NCBI GenBank assembly: GCA_020056225.1
Contig: JAGVIE010000006.1
Location: 1 to 64,000, forward strand
DNA: 64,000 bases
Reading direction: 5' to 3'
Source of the DNA: Bacteroidota bacterium
Lineage (GTDB): Bacteria > Bacteroidota > Ignavibacteria > UBA10030 > SZUA-254
Position 1 is the first letter of the stretch. Every line of letters starts with the position of its first letter. A program made the position numbers and the translations under genes. The notes below the pieces were generated by a model. That model did not search any database and was not told the origin of the DNA. It worked only from the letters and a program-made list of their open reading frames with translations. Shown here piece by piece: positions 53,735 to 61,527 of this stretch.

Positions 53735-54643
53735 ATGAAAATTATCGTTGCAGGCGGCAGTGGATTCATCGGGTCCGAACTAATCCGAAGATTGGTGGAT
53801 GCCAAACACGATGTTGTTTTACTTAGTAGAAATCCCGGCGCTGTTCGTTTACTTGAGAGCGCTTCGCTCAAAATTGTGCGATGGGATGGGAAGACTATTG
53901 GATCATGGTCGCAATTCATCGATGGCGCCGATGCAGTTGTCAATCTCTCGGGGGAAAATATAGCGGCAAAACGCTGGAGTGATTTACAAAAAACCCGGCT
54001 GATCAATAGCCGGATTGACCCCACCCGCGCGATCCTCCAATCAATTAACAAATCAGCGAAGAAGCCGGGAGTCCTAATCAATGCTTCTGCAGTAGGATAT
54101 TACGGCAATTTCGGTGACGGTGATGTAACTGAGACTCAAGCTAAAGGTGAAGGTTTTCTTTCAGACTTATGCGAGCAATGGGAACGTGAAGCATTGTCTG
54201 CCGAAAAGCACAGACTGCGGGTTGTTTTGTTGAGAATCGGGATTGTGCTTGAACCCTCAGGCGGTGCGTTGAAAAAAATGCTGTTGCCCTTTAAATTGTT
54301 TATCGGTGGACCGCTTGGCTCAGGCAAACAGTGGTTCCCGTGGATTCATCGTGAGGATGTCATAAATATTATTCTCTTCGCGCTTGAAAAACAATCACTA
54401 TCGGGTGCGGTCAATGTCGCATCGCCGTCACCAGTAACTATGAATGAGTTCTCTTCTCTGCTTGGGAAAGCGATAGGGCGGCATTCCTGGATACGCGTGC
54501 CGTCATTTATGTTAAAGCTGATGTTAGGAGAAATGTCTGAAATGCTTATTGGCGGAAGGCGAATCATTCCAAAGAAATTAGTAGATCATGGTTTTGTGTT
54601 TAAATATCCAACCCTCGATGAAGCGTTATCTGTTTTGATTTAA
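53735..54643 (+). CDS. SDR39U1/TIGR01777-type epimerase-like protein
   Basis: 302 residues with GGAGG before the ATG. Rossmann start VAGGSGFIGSELIRRL, then VVNLSGENIAAKRW, NASAVGYYG and ERWEREA-like QWEREALSAE, as in the YfcH/SDR39U1 group. The C-terminal DUF1731 part has VPSFMLKLMLGEMSEMLIGGRRI. The physiological substrate of the family is poorly known. It stands alone between the rnhA pair and the tRNA region. Confidence 0.9.
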   Translation: MKIIVAGGSGFIGSELIRRLVDAKHDVVLLSRNPGAVRLLESASLKIVRWDGKTIGSWSQFIDGADAVVNLSGENIAAKRWSDLQKTRLINSRIDPTRAILQSINKSAKKPGVLINASAVGYYGNFGDGDVTETQAKGEGFLSDLCEQWEREALSAEKHRLRVVLLRIGIVLEPSGGALKKMLLPFKLFIGGPLGSGKQWFPWIHREDVINIILFALEKQSLSGAVNVASPSPVTMNEFSSLLGKAIGRHSWIRVPSFMLKLMLGEMSEMLIGGRRIIPKKLVDHGFVFKYPTLDEALSVLI

Positions 54644-54668
54644 AGGAAAGAGCAGTAATTATAAATTG

Positions 54669-54780
54669 TGGGTGCTGCGGGGATCTCCGCCAGAGGCGGA
54701 TGCGCCTTCGGCGCAGAACCTGCGACCTTCCCGTCTCGTTCTACCGAACGAGACGGGACGCTCTGAACCATTTGAGCTAC
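54669..54780 (-). pseudogene. tRNA pseudogene with hairpin insertions and no 5' acceptor strand
   Basis: Reading the minus strand: the D arm GCTC...GAGC, variable AGGTC, T arm and 3' acceptor AGCACCC match the neighbouring tRNA-Val. A 30-base block of two small hairpins (54686-54715: TCCGCC-AGA-GGCGGA and TGCGCC-TTC-GGCGCA) splits the T loop exactly; removing it restores the tRNA-Val sequence. The anticodon arm is a 13-bp hairpin (54729-54758). The 5' acceptor strand is replaced by the end of the GIY-YIG gene. It cannot be a working tRNA. Confidence 0.8.
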
Positions 54781-55022
54781 ATTTTATTGATGATTGTTTC
54801 TATATATTTCTTACTCTTGCGGTTTTTAATATATCTTTCACGAAGTGCCGCTTCGCTTCTAGTTTGATATTCTTCGAAGTAGACCAACTTCCATGGAATA
54901 CCGCGCTTAGTATAGTTGACTTTTCCTGAGTTGTGATATTTTAATCGGGATTGTAAGTTGTTAGTCTGACCGACGTAGTAGGATGAATCTTTCTCGCTCC
55001 GCAAAATATATGTGTAGAACAT
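54777..55022 (-). CDS. GIY-YIG nuclease-family protein
   Basis: 81 residues, a stand-alone GIY-YIG domain: MFYTYILRSEKD and SSYYVGQTNNLQSRLKYHN (the YVG part with the conserved Arg), then WKLVYFEEY and RSEAALRERYIKN with the catalytic Glu. The start chosen is the Met before the domain; a longer reading would run through the tRNA-Val sequence. It begins 5 bases beyond the tRNA-Val 3' end and its stop codon lies in the D arm of the tRNA pseudogene. Family members include homing endonucleases and UvrC-like nucleases. The placement between tRNA copies suggests a mobile or tRNA-site-specific unit. Confidence 0.85.
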   Translation of the reverse strand: MFYTYILRSEKDSSYYVGQTNNLQSRLKYHNSGKVNYTKRGIPWKLVYFEEYQTRSEAALRERYIKNRKSKKYIETIINKM

Positions 55023-55027
55023 ATCAG

Positions 55028-55102
55028 TGGGTGCTGCGGGGATCGAACCTGCGACCTCCGCCTTGTAAGGGCGGCGCTCTGAACCAGCTGAGCTAAGCAC
55101 CC
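55028..55102 (-). tRNA. tRNA-Val (anticodon TAC)
   Basis: 75 nt. Acceptor GGGTGCT/AGCACCC with discriminator A, D stem GCTC/GAGC, anticodon stem CCGCC/GGCGG with loop CTTACAA (TAC), variable AGGTC and T arm GCAGG-TTCGATC-CCCGC with one A-C mismatch. It appears functional and lies between the GIY-YIG gene and a second damaged tRNA. Confidence 0.92.
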
Positions 55103-55114
55103 GATAATATTTTG

Positions 55115-55197
55115 TGGACGCTGCAGAACCTGCGACCTTCCCGTCTCTTTTCAATGAAAAGAGACGGGACGCTCTGAACCAGCTGAGCTAAGCGTCC
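55115..55197 (-). pseudogene. Damaged tRNA-like sequence with hairpin anticodon arm
   Basis: Acceptor GGACGCT/AGCGTCC pairs perfectly and the D arm is intact. The anticodon arm is replaced by a nearly perfect 31-base palindrome (55139-55169) starting TCCCGTCTC and ending GAGACGGGA. The T arm lacks about six bases (GCAGGTTC then TGC). No readable anticodon remains. Its anticodon stem ends equal those of the pseudogene at 54669-54780, so both probably derive from one tRNA or one insertion type. Confidence 0.75.
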
Positions 55198-55216
55198 AAT
55201 GTTTGTACTTTTTGTT

Positions 55217-55313
55217 TCCCGTTTCGTTATCGGCAGATAACGAAACGGGATTCTCAAAATGACGGATAACTTAACTTCTCCGCTTTGCGGTATCGTTAAG
55301 TTATGTCATTTTG
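55217..55313. repeat. Two palindromic hairpin elements
   Basis: First: TCCCGTTTCGTTATC, loop GGCA, then its exact complement (55217-55250, 15-bp stem). Its ends match the hairpins inside the two damaged tRNAs (TCCCGTYTC...). Second: CAAAATGAC and ATAACTTAAC at 55255-55275, inverted at 55295-55313, with a small CCGC-TTT-GCGG hairpin in the middle. These look like small palindromic repeat elements lying between tRNA genes. Confidence 0.8.
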
Positions 55314-55317
55314 GAAG

Positions 55318-55389
<72 letters not shown>

Positions 55390-55690
55390 AATCGATTTTT
55401 GCCATTTCATTTGTATTTTGATCTAAATTCATTGTTTTAAAAATTACGTGTGCCAAATGTGTGACAAAAACTAAATTAATGAAGTACGAACTGTTTTAAT
55501 GTTAATCAATATAACTTTTTCTTACTACATTTTCAATTATTTAAGGTATTGTCCTATTTCGTATAGCGTATCCTAACATAAAATAGAATTAAAAATATTG
55601 TTTAGTATGAAATTCATTCTGGTTTTGTTTTTTTGTTCACAATTAATGTAACATTTTATCAAAATATTTAATAACAATATCTCCTGTTCT
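55390..55690. other. AT-rich region without a gene
   Basis: No gene, repeat or clear promoter recognised. It separates the tRNA array from an AT-rich orphan gene. Confidence 0.4.
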
Positions 55691-56914
55691 TTATTTCTTT
55701 TCGTATAGCGTTTCGAAATACTTCCCCCTCTTACTATGATCTAACGATAAATCACCATTAAAATTTATCCATCTATATTTAAATTGATTTTCAAGCATTT
55801 TTGCTATCTTAGCACGATTATATTTTGCATGTGTTGAAGCAAATGTTGCTAGTTGTTCCAAACTAAATATTCCGCAATTATTAAAATTTATATCTCCACC
55901 AACAATCATCGTTTTCAGTAACTTATCAGTCAATGAAATATTAATTGATTTTTTAATAATTTTTTGTTCAATAGGCTCACCATTTATACATATTCTTAAA
56001 AAAGAAATATTATTTTTAACGCCAAATTCACAATTTAAATAGATTGGGTTTTTAAAATCAATAATATTTTGATTCTTTCTTATAATTGTTTCATATGAAT
56101 TTTCTAGACTATCAATTATACGAAAGCATAAATCATTTTCTTTTGTCATAAATACTGAAATTCTATCTCTTTTTTCATTATAGCCAACATCCAGTATATA
56201 TTTTTCCCTTAGTAATAATGTATCATTAAGCATGATAATCATATCAAATGAATAACCGGGGAAATTTTCTAATATATTGGATATAAATTTTTGCATATTG
56301 AATATTTGAGATATATCTTCGTATTTTAAAGTACCTTCTTGACGATTTACATCTTGGCAAATATAGTTCTTTTCTCTAAGCTCATTGTTATCTAAAATCC
56401 ATCTGAAGAATGCATAGTAATTTTTCGTTTCACCATTGATAGTTGCATCATATGAAACAAATAGTCGGAAATCGTTGGAACTCTGATCTGAAAAATTCGT
56501 TTTTATCATAGCTGGATTATTATACTCCGTAGAACTATGTCTTGATAACGTTCTATTGATTGGAGGGATATTTTCTATTCCCGCGACTCCTGGTGCTTTG
56601 AATATGTATTTTATATTATCTGCAGGCAAGTTACCTGTATTTCTAATTATAAAATTAAAATAATACCCTTCTTTATCAATTCTATTTATTACTAATTCTG
56701 GTTCTATGCTTGGACTATTCAATTTTGCATAATCTTCTGGCAATTTTATCGGAGTTAGTGCGTTAAATAATAAATTCAAAAATGTAACAAGCAAACTGCC
56801 AATGAAGGCAGTAACTATTTGATTTTTAGGCTGTGACGGATTAACTTTTTTTATATATAATAAAAAAATAACGAATGTTCCCACAAATACAACCATTAAA
56901 GATATGATCAACAT
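55691..56914 (-). CDS. Hypothetical membrane-anchored protein
   Basis: 407 residues, no family recognised. Two N-terminal membrane helices (about 2-20 and 33-53: LIISLMVVFVGTFVIFLLYI, IVTAFIGSLLVTFLNLLF) are followed by a beta-rich domain (YYFNFIIRNTGNLPADNI resembles a CARDB-like or DUF11-like strand pair) and a second part with FGVKNNISFLRICINGEPI, which could be a lectin/LamG-like sandwich. It is markedly AT-rich and Asn/Ile/Lys-rich compared with the housekeeping genes on both sides, suggesting recent gain. Confidence 0.6.
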   Translation of the reverse strand: MLIISLMVVFVGTFVIFLLYIKKVNPSQPKNQIVTAFIGSLLVTFLNLLFNALTPIKLPEDYAKLNSPSIEPELVINRIDKEGYYFNFIIRNTGNLPADNIKYIFKAPGVAGIENIPPINRTLSRHSSTEYNNPAMIKTNFSDQSSNDFRLFVSYDATINGETKNYYAFFRWILDNNELREKNYICQDVNRQEGTLKYEDISQIFNMQKFISNILENFPGYSFDMIIMLNDTLLLREKYILDVGYNEKRDRISVFMTKENDLCFRIIDSLENSYETIIRKNQNIIDFKNPIYLNCEFGVKNNISFLRICINGEPIEQKIIKKSINISLTDKLLKTMIVGGDINFNNCGIFSLEQLATFASTHAKYNRAKIAKMLENQFKYRWINFNGDLSLDHSKRGKYFETLYEKK

Positions 56915-57050
56915 AATATACTCTTTCTAAATAATTTCTTAACTATATCAAAATATTAATGATTCAATTTATCTATAGTTCCCATTCTTCAATATCATAA
57001 ACTGAGCATTATAGTACAAAATCCTTCACCAATATTCAACAAGTATTGCC

Positions 57051-57266
57051 TTATATATTTTCCCCACCTCTATAAATCAACCTTTGACACATTCTTAAAA
57101 ACTGATCTGAAAATTCATCATCCTTTGAAATGCTCTTTATAGCGTGTCGTGTCTCCTCTATCCTCGAAGATAATCCTATATCATCTCGTGTCATTTTGTG
57201 TAAATCCAACTGCCCACACACTTTTGATATCCCTTCGATCATTTCAGGTTTTAACATTAACCACAA
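57051..57266 (-). pseudogene. Probable N-terminally truncated gene remnant
   Basis: A 71-residue frame with a weak TTG start. The same frame is open for about 28 more codons upstream (IRILRKWIAKHLGKKRF) until a stop, without a start codon, so the 5' end seems lost. The helical, charged sequence fits no family I recognise. AT-rich like its neighbour. Confidence 0.35.
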
Positions 57267-57379
57267 TCCACAAAATCTTTTTTTCCCTAAATGCTTAGCA
57301 ATCCATTTCCTTAAAATCCTTATAGCTTTACTATCTCAGGAATAATTGAAACTCATCTTTTAAATTCTTATACTTCCAC

Positions 57380-57613
57380 ATGGCTGTTTTAGATAAATAT
57401 CTCTTCTGGTTTTTCTTTTCCTTAATTATTCTGTCGTTAAGCTGGTCGGGGTTTGCGTTTTATCGGGCATTCAAAAATGCGGACTACAAAAAAGATCCTG
57501 AAGGTCTGCGCATGTTTCTATGGTCAACCGCCGGTTTGTTGGGTTTGGTAATCGCGGCAATGAGCGCGGCTTATATTTTACTGCCGATAATATTTCATTA
57601 TTCTTCTCAATAA
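57380..57613 (+). CDS. Small hypothetical membrane protein
   Basis: 77 residues, two predicted membrane helices (LFWFFFSLIILSLSWSGFAFY and STAGLLGLVIAAMSAAYILL) joined by a charged loop (NADYKKDPEGLRM). No family recognised. It ends 9 bp before the convergent stop of the response regulator gene. Confidence 0.6.
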   Translation: MAVLDKYLFWFFFSLIILSLSWSGFAFYRAFKNADYKKDPEGLRMFLWSTAGLLGLVIAAMSAAYILLPIIFHYSSQ

Positions 57614-57622
57614 AACCTACTG

Positions 57623-57985
57623 CTATTTCAGAAGGTCTTCAACAGTATAACGCAGTTCCTCAAGGCTATACGGCTTGCTTATGAATCTGTCGGCGCCGCT
57701 CTTCATGGACATTACTAAGTGTTTCAAGTCGGCGAATGCCGTAAGCATGATAACTTTAATCAAGGGTTTTTCTCGTTTGATGAATTTCAATACTTCAAAT
57801 CCGTCAACGTTTGGCATCCGGATATCGAGTATTGCGAGATCAACAGGATTTTGTTCTATGTGTGAGATTGCTTCCTCACCGGATTGAACATATTCGATAT
57901 CATAACCGAACGATGTAAATTCCGTTTGTAAAATCTTGCCAAGCTCGGGATCGTCGTCGGCGAAAAGAATTCGATTTGTGGGCAT
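57623..57985 (-). CDS. Single-domain response regulator
   Basis: 120 residues, receiver only: FADDDPE acidic pair, Asp near 54 in LAILDIRMPNVDG, Thr in VIMLTAFAD, Lys in ISKPYSL. It is the chromosomal relative of the island receiver at 45868-46236. No kinase is adjacent. It is divergent from nadE across about 250 bp. Confidence 0.92.
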   Translation of the reverse strand: MPTNRILFADDDPELGKILQTEFTSFGYDIEYVQSGEEAISHIEQNPVDLAILDIRMPNVDGFEVLKFIKREKPLIKVIMLTAFADLKHLVMSMKSGADRFISKPYSLEELRYTVEDLLK

Positions 57986-58232
57986 GAAATATTCCCTTCC
58001 AATTTTATTCTATAATCATATCTCATAATCAACGCGTAAAAGTACAAATAAATCTAAGGATATTCAAGGATTTTTTTTCCGGCGGATTTTGTTTAAATCA
58101 TAATCCTGATGTAAGGTATCCAAAATCATGTTAAAAATGGCTGTAACGCGGTTTTTACTGTGCCGGCAGTCACTTGCACTATCACCAAAATTCATGTATT
58201 TTATAAGGCAAAATAAAATAAAGGGATATGAA

Positions 58233-59219
58233 GTGCCATTTTCAAAAGATATTCTAAAAATCGATGTGCAGGCTGCCATTGAAAAAATTACTTCAGCGAT
58301 AAAACATCAGATCGTAAACATTCTACATCGCCGGGGTGCGGTCATTGGACTTTCAGGAGGAATCGATAGTTCGGTATGTACTTCGTTATGCACGCGTGCG
58401 CTTGGCAAAGAGAATGTCACGGTAATTTTTTTGCCAGATCGTGATTCATCGGCTGAGTCGTTGCGATTCGGAAAACTTCTTGCCGATTCGCTTGGCGTGG
58501 ATGCGATTACTGAGAACATAACTCCGATCCTTGAAGGCGCGGGATGTTACAGGCGTCAGTTGGAAGCGATCCGTGAAGTATTTCCTGAGTATGATGACAA
58601 CTGGAAATGCAAAGTAACAATTCCATCCATACTTCAGGGTGATCGGCTCAACGTATTGCGGCTTACCGTTCAATCGCCGGCAGGTGAGCAGAAAACTGTA
58701 CGCATGCCGCTTCCCGCGTATCTGAAACTTATTGCCGCTACAAATTGGAAACAACGCACACGCAAAGCGATGGAATATTATCATGCCGATCGTTTGAACT
58801 ATGCAGTATGCGGTACACCCAATCGGTTGGAATACGATCAGGGTTTTTTTGTAAAGGGTGGAGACGGCGCGGCCGATTTCAAACCGATTGCTCATCTGTA
58901 CAAGACACAAGTGTATATGCTTGCAGAAGCGCTTGGCGTTCCGGAAGAAATCAGATCGCGCCCGCCGACCACCGACACATATTCTCTTGCGCAAACGCAG
59001 GAAGAATTTTATTTCGCACTGCCGTATGAAAAAATGGATCTATGTCTTTACGGTCATAATCATCAAATCCATCCGGCAGAAGTTGGCTCAGTGATTGGTT
59101 TAACAGCCGAGCAGGTTGACCGAGTATATAAAGACATCGAATCGAAAAGGCGGGGCACGAAATACCTTCATCAACAGCCGCTTTTTGTGGAACCTGTTAA
59201 AGAAATTCGAAAAGATTAA
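58233..59219 (+). CDS. nadE: NAD synthase (ammonia-type, NadE)
   Basis: 328 residues from a GTG with AAGGGA about 8 bases upstream; ATGs at 58128 and 58194 are alternatives but have no ribosome site. The PP-loop SGGIDSSVCTSLC lies near 43, with CGTPNRLEYDQGFFVKGGDGAADFKPIAHLYKTQV-type motifs later (quoted in part: NRLEYDQGFFVKGGDGAAD). There is no N-terminal nitrilase domain, so free ammonia is the nitrogen source. The enzyme adenylates and amidates nicotinate adenine dinucleotide. It is longer than E. coli NadE by about 50 residues (insert around 95-150). asnB starts 1 bp after its stop. Confidence 0.9.
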   Translation: MPFSKDILKIDVQAAIEKITSAIKHQIVNILHRRGAVIGLSGGIDSSVCTSLCTRALGKENVTVIFLPDRDSSAESLRFGKLLADSLGVDAITENITPILEGAGCYRRQLEAIREVFPEYDDNWKCKVTIPSILQGDRLNVLRLTVQSPAGEQKTVRMPLPAYLKLIAATNWKQRTRKAMEYYHADRLNYAVCGTPNRLEYDQGFFVKGGDGAADFKPIAHLYKTQVYMLAEALGVPEEIRSRPPTTDTYSLAQTQEEFYFALPYEKMDLCLYGHNHQIHPAEVGSVIGLTAEQVDRVYKDIESKRRGTKYLHQQPLFVEPVKEIRKD

Positions 59220-59220
59220 T

Positions 59221-61242
59221 ATGTGTGGAATCGCCGGACGGATAAACCTCAGCACTAATTTAGAACCACCATCGATTGAATTACTTCAAAAGATGGTTGG
59301 TGCCATCCGACATCGCGGTCCCGATGAGTACGGTTATTATCGCGATGCTCATGCCGGCTTAGTTCACGCGCGCCTATCGATCATCGATCTTACTACAGGT
59401 CAACAGCCGCTCTCGAGTGAGGATGAAACGCTGTGGATCGTTTTCAACGGGGAGATTTTTAATTACATCGAGCTTCGAAATGAATTAAAAGCATATGGTC
59501 ATCGCTTTCGCACCCAATCTGACACAGAGGTAGTTGTCCACGCGTATGAGCAGTGGGGGGATGATTGTTTTCGGAGATTCAACGGTCAGTGGGCGCTTGC
59601 ATTGTGGGATAGTCAACAGAAGAAGCTTACTTTGTGCAGAGATAGAGTCGGTGTTCGTCCACTCTTCGTCTGTGAACGCGATAACAGTGTATGGTTCGCG
59701 AGTGAGATAAAAGCGATTTTTGCCGATTCTTCTATACTACGTAAAATCAGTCCCCAAGGACTTGATCAGGTATTCACATATTGGGGAACAGTTGCCCCGA
59801 CATCGATTTTTACCGGTATCGAAGAGATACAGCCGGGTGCGGTACGCATTTATGAATTTGGAAGAAAAAGGGTTGACAAGATTTACTGGCAGCCATCCTT
59901 CCCTAATATTTCCGAAAAAGATAATCTTAAACCCAATAAAGTAAATTTACACGAAGCCGTTGAAGTATTGAGCGATAAGTTGATGAATGCAACCAAGCTC
60001 AGAATGCTTCGTTCAGATGTTCCGGTGGGAAGTTATCTCTCCGGCGGACTCGACAGCTCGCTTGTCGCGTGGATGGGGCGAAGAGCAAAGGAGGGAGAGT
60101 TTAGAACTTTCTCAATCCGGTTTGCCGATGCGGAATTTGACGAAACGGAATATCAAAGAAAGATGGCATCGACACTCGACAGCAAGCACGAGGAAATTAC
60201 GGTAACCGGAAAAGATATTGCCGGGATTTTTCCGGATGTGGTTTACCATACGGAACGCCCGATACTCCGGACAGCGCCAGCGCCGTTATTTCTACTGTCA
60301 AAGTTGGTGAGGGATTCGGGTTTTAAAGCTGTTCTTACGGGAGAAGGCGCTGATGAGATGCTTGCCGGGTACGATATTTTCCGTGAAGCGAAGATTCGGC
60401 GGTTCATGGCGAACGATCCCGGATCAAAAATACGGCCAAAACTGTTTGATCGGTTATATCCGTATCTTGCACGATCGCCCCAGCAAACGAAAGGCATGGC
60501 TATTGAATTCTGGAAGCGCGGACTTGATCTTGTCAACTCACCATCGTTTTCACACGATCCGCGCTGGAATACAACTTCGAGTTTAAAAAAATTCTTCTCC
60601 GACGAAGTTCAACAACAACTTAAATCTCGACCAGGTCACGATATATTGTCGGATCTTCCACAAGGTTTTTCGTTGTGGGATCCTCTTGCCCGCGCGCAAT
60701 ATTTGGAAATCATTACATTGTTCTCCGGTTATCTCATATCATCACAGGGAGATCGAATGCTGATGGCGAATTCAGTGGAAGGTCGTTTCCCATTTTTAGA
60801 TGCCGATGTGATGGAATACTGCAACAATCTTCCTCCTGAATATAAACTGATAGGTTTAAATGAGAAACATGTCTTAAAGCTTGCTGCGAAAGGAAAGGTT
60901 CCTGAAGAAATTCTAAAGCGTAAAAAACAACCATACCGTGCACCCGATGCCATTAGTTTTGTTTCAGAGGATGCGCCGGAATATGTCGGTGAAATGTTTT
61001 CCGAACGACTTTTACATACTGGAGGACTCTTCAATCCGAAAACAGCGCGGTTGCTATACGAGAAATGCCGCGAGGTAGTAAGAACAGGGAAGACGGTTCT
61101 AAGCAACAATGATAATATGGGAATTGTCGGGATATTATCTGCACAACTTTTATTTTTTAAGTATATTTACGATATTAGTAACACAAAATCCGGCGATATC
61201 GTATTTACCACTAAGATTGACCGGATATCGAATACTTTATAG
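59221..61242 (+). CDS. asnB: Asparagine synthase (glutamine-hydrolysing) family protein
   Basis: 673 residues from the ATG that puts Cys2 at the start (MCGIAGRINLS), as required for the N-terminal glutaminase. The glutaminase has RGPDEYGYY and VVFNGEIFNY-like WIVFNGEIFNYIELRNEL. The synthase half has the PP-loop SYLSGGLDSSLVAW near 274 and VLTGEGADEMLAGYD near 375. AsnB-like proteins beside carrier proteins often amidate substrates other than free aspartate. Here it is followed directly by a carrier protein and an AMP-ligase, so a biosynthetic amidotransferase role is plausible. Confidence 0.88.
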   Translation: MCGIAGRINLSTNLEPPSIELLQKMVGAIRHRGPDEYGYYRDAHAGLVHARLSIIDLTTGQQPLSSEDETLWIVFNGEIFNYIELRNELKAYGHRFRTQSDTEVVVHAYEQWGDDCFRRFNGQWALALWDSQQKKLTLCRDRVGVRPLFVCERDNSVWFASEIKAIFADSSILRKISPQGLDQVFTYWGTVAPTSIFTGIEEIQPGAVRIYEFGRKRVDKIYWQPSFPNISEKDNLKPNKVNLHEAVEVLSDKLMNATKLRMLRSDVPVGSYLSGGLDSSLVAWMGRRAKEGEFRTFSIRFADAEFDETEYQRKMASTLDSKHEEITVTGKDIAGIFPDVVYHTERPILRTAPAPLFLLSKLVRDSGFKAVLTGEGADEMLAGYDIFREAKIRRFMANDPGSKIRPKLFDRLYPYLARSPQQTKGMAIEFWKRGLDLVNSPSFSHDPRWNTTSSLKKFFSDEVQQQLKSRPGHDILSDLPQGFSLWDPLARAQYLEIITLFSGYLISSQGDRMLMANSVEGRFPFLDADVMEYCNNLPPEYKLIGLNEKHVLKLAAKGKVPEEILKRKKQPYRAPDAISFVSEDAPEYVGEMFSERLLHTGGLFNPKTARLLYEKCREVVRTGKTVLSNNDNMGIVGILSAQLLFFKYIYDISNTKSGDIVFTTKIDRISNTL

Positions 61243-61259
61243 ATCAATGAAGGATATGT

Positions 61260-61523
61260 ATGACGAAAGAAGAAATCGGAACATCGGTAAGTAAATTTAT
61301 TAGTAAGACGTTTTTATTTGATGAGACTAAGAAAGTTGGCGAGAATGTTTCTCTTCTGGGAACGGGTGTCATCGATTCAACCGGTGTGCTGGAATTAATT
61401 TCGTTTCTGGAATCGACATTCAGTGTGAAGTTTGCGGACAATGAGTTGGTAGGTGATAATTTTGATTCAATTGATAAGATCCAAAACTTTATGCACGAAA
61501 AATTATCACGTCGTAATAACTAA
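61260..61523 (+). CDS. Acyl/peptidyl carrier protein
   Basis: 87 residues, four-helix carrier size. The phosphopantetheine Ser lies in GTGVIDSTGVLELI near 40, which has the D-S motif of carrier proteins; a charged C-terminal helix follows. It sits between asnB and an AMP-dependent ligase, which probably loads it. Confidence 0.88.
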   Translation: MTKEEIGTSVSKFISKTFLFDETKKVGENVSLLGTGVIDSTGVLELISFLESTFSVKFADNELVGDNFDSIDKIQNFMHEKLSRRNN

Positions 61524-61527
61524 TCAG

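Noticed and set aside
54666-54929. 87-codon plus-strand open frame in the tRNA region
   Set aside because: It is the complement of a tRNA pseudogene and the GIY-YIG gene, which explain the sequence better.
55022-55154. Upstream extension of the GIY-YIG reading frame
   Set aside because: It translates through the whole tRNA-Val sequence; the conserved domain starts at the internal Met.
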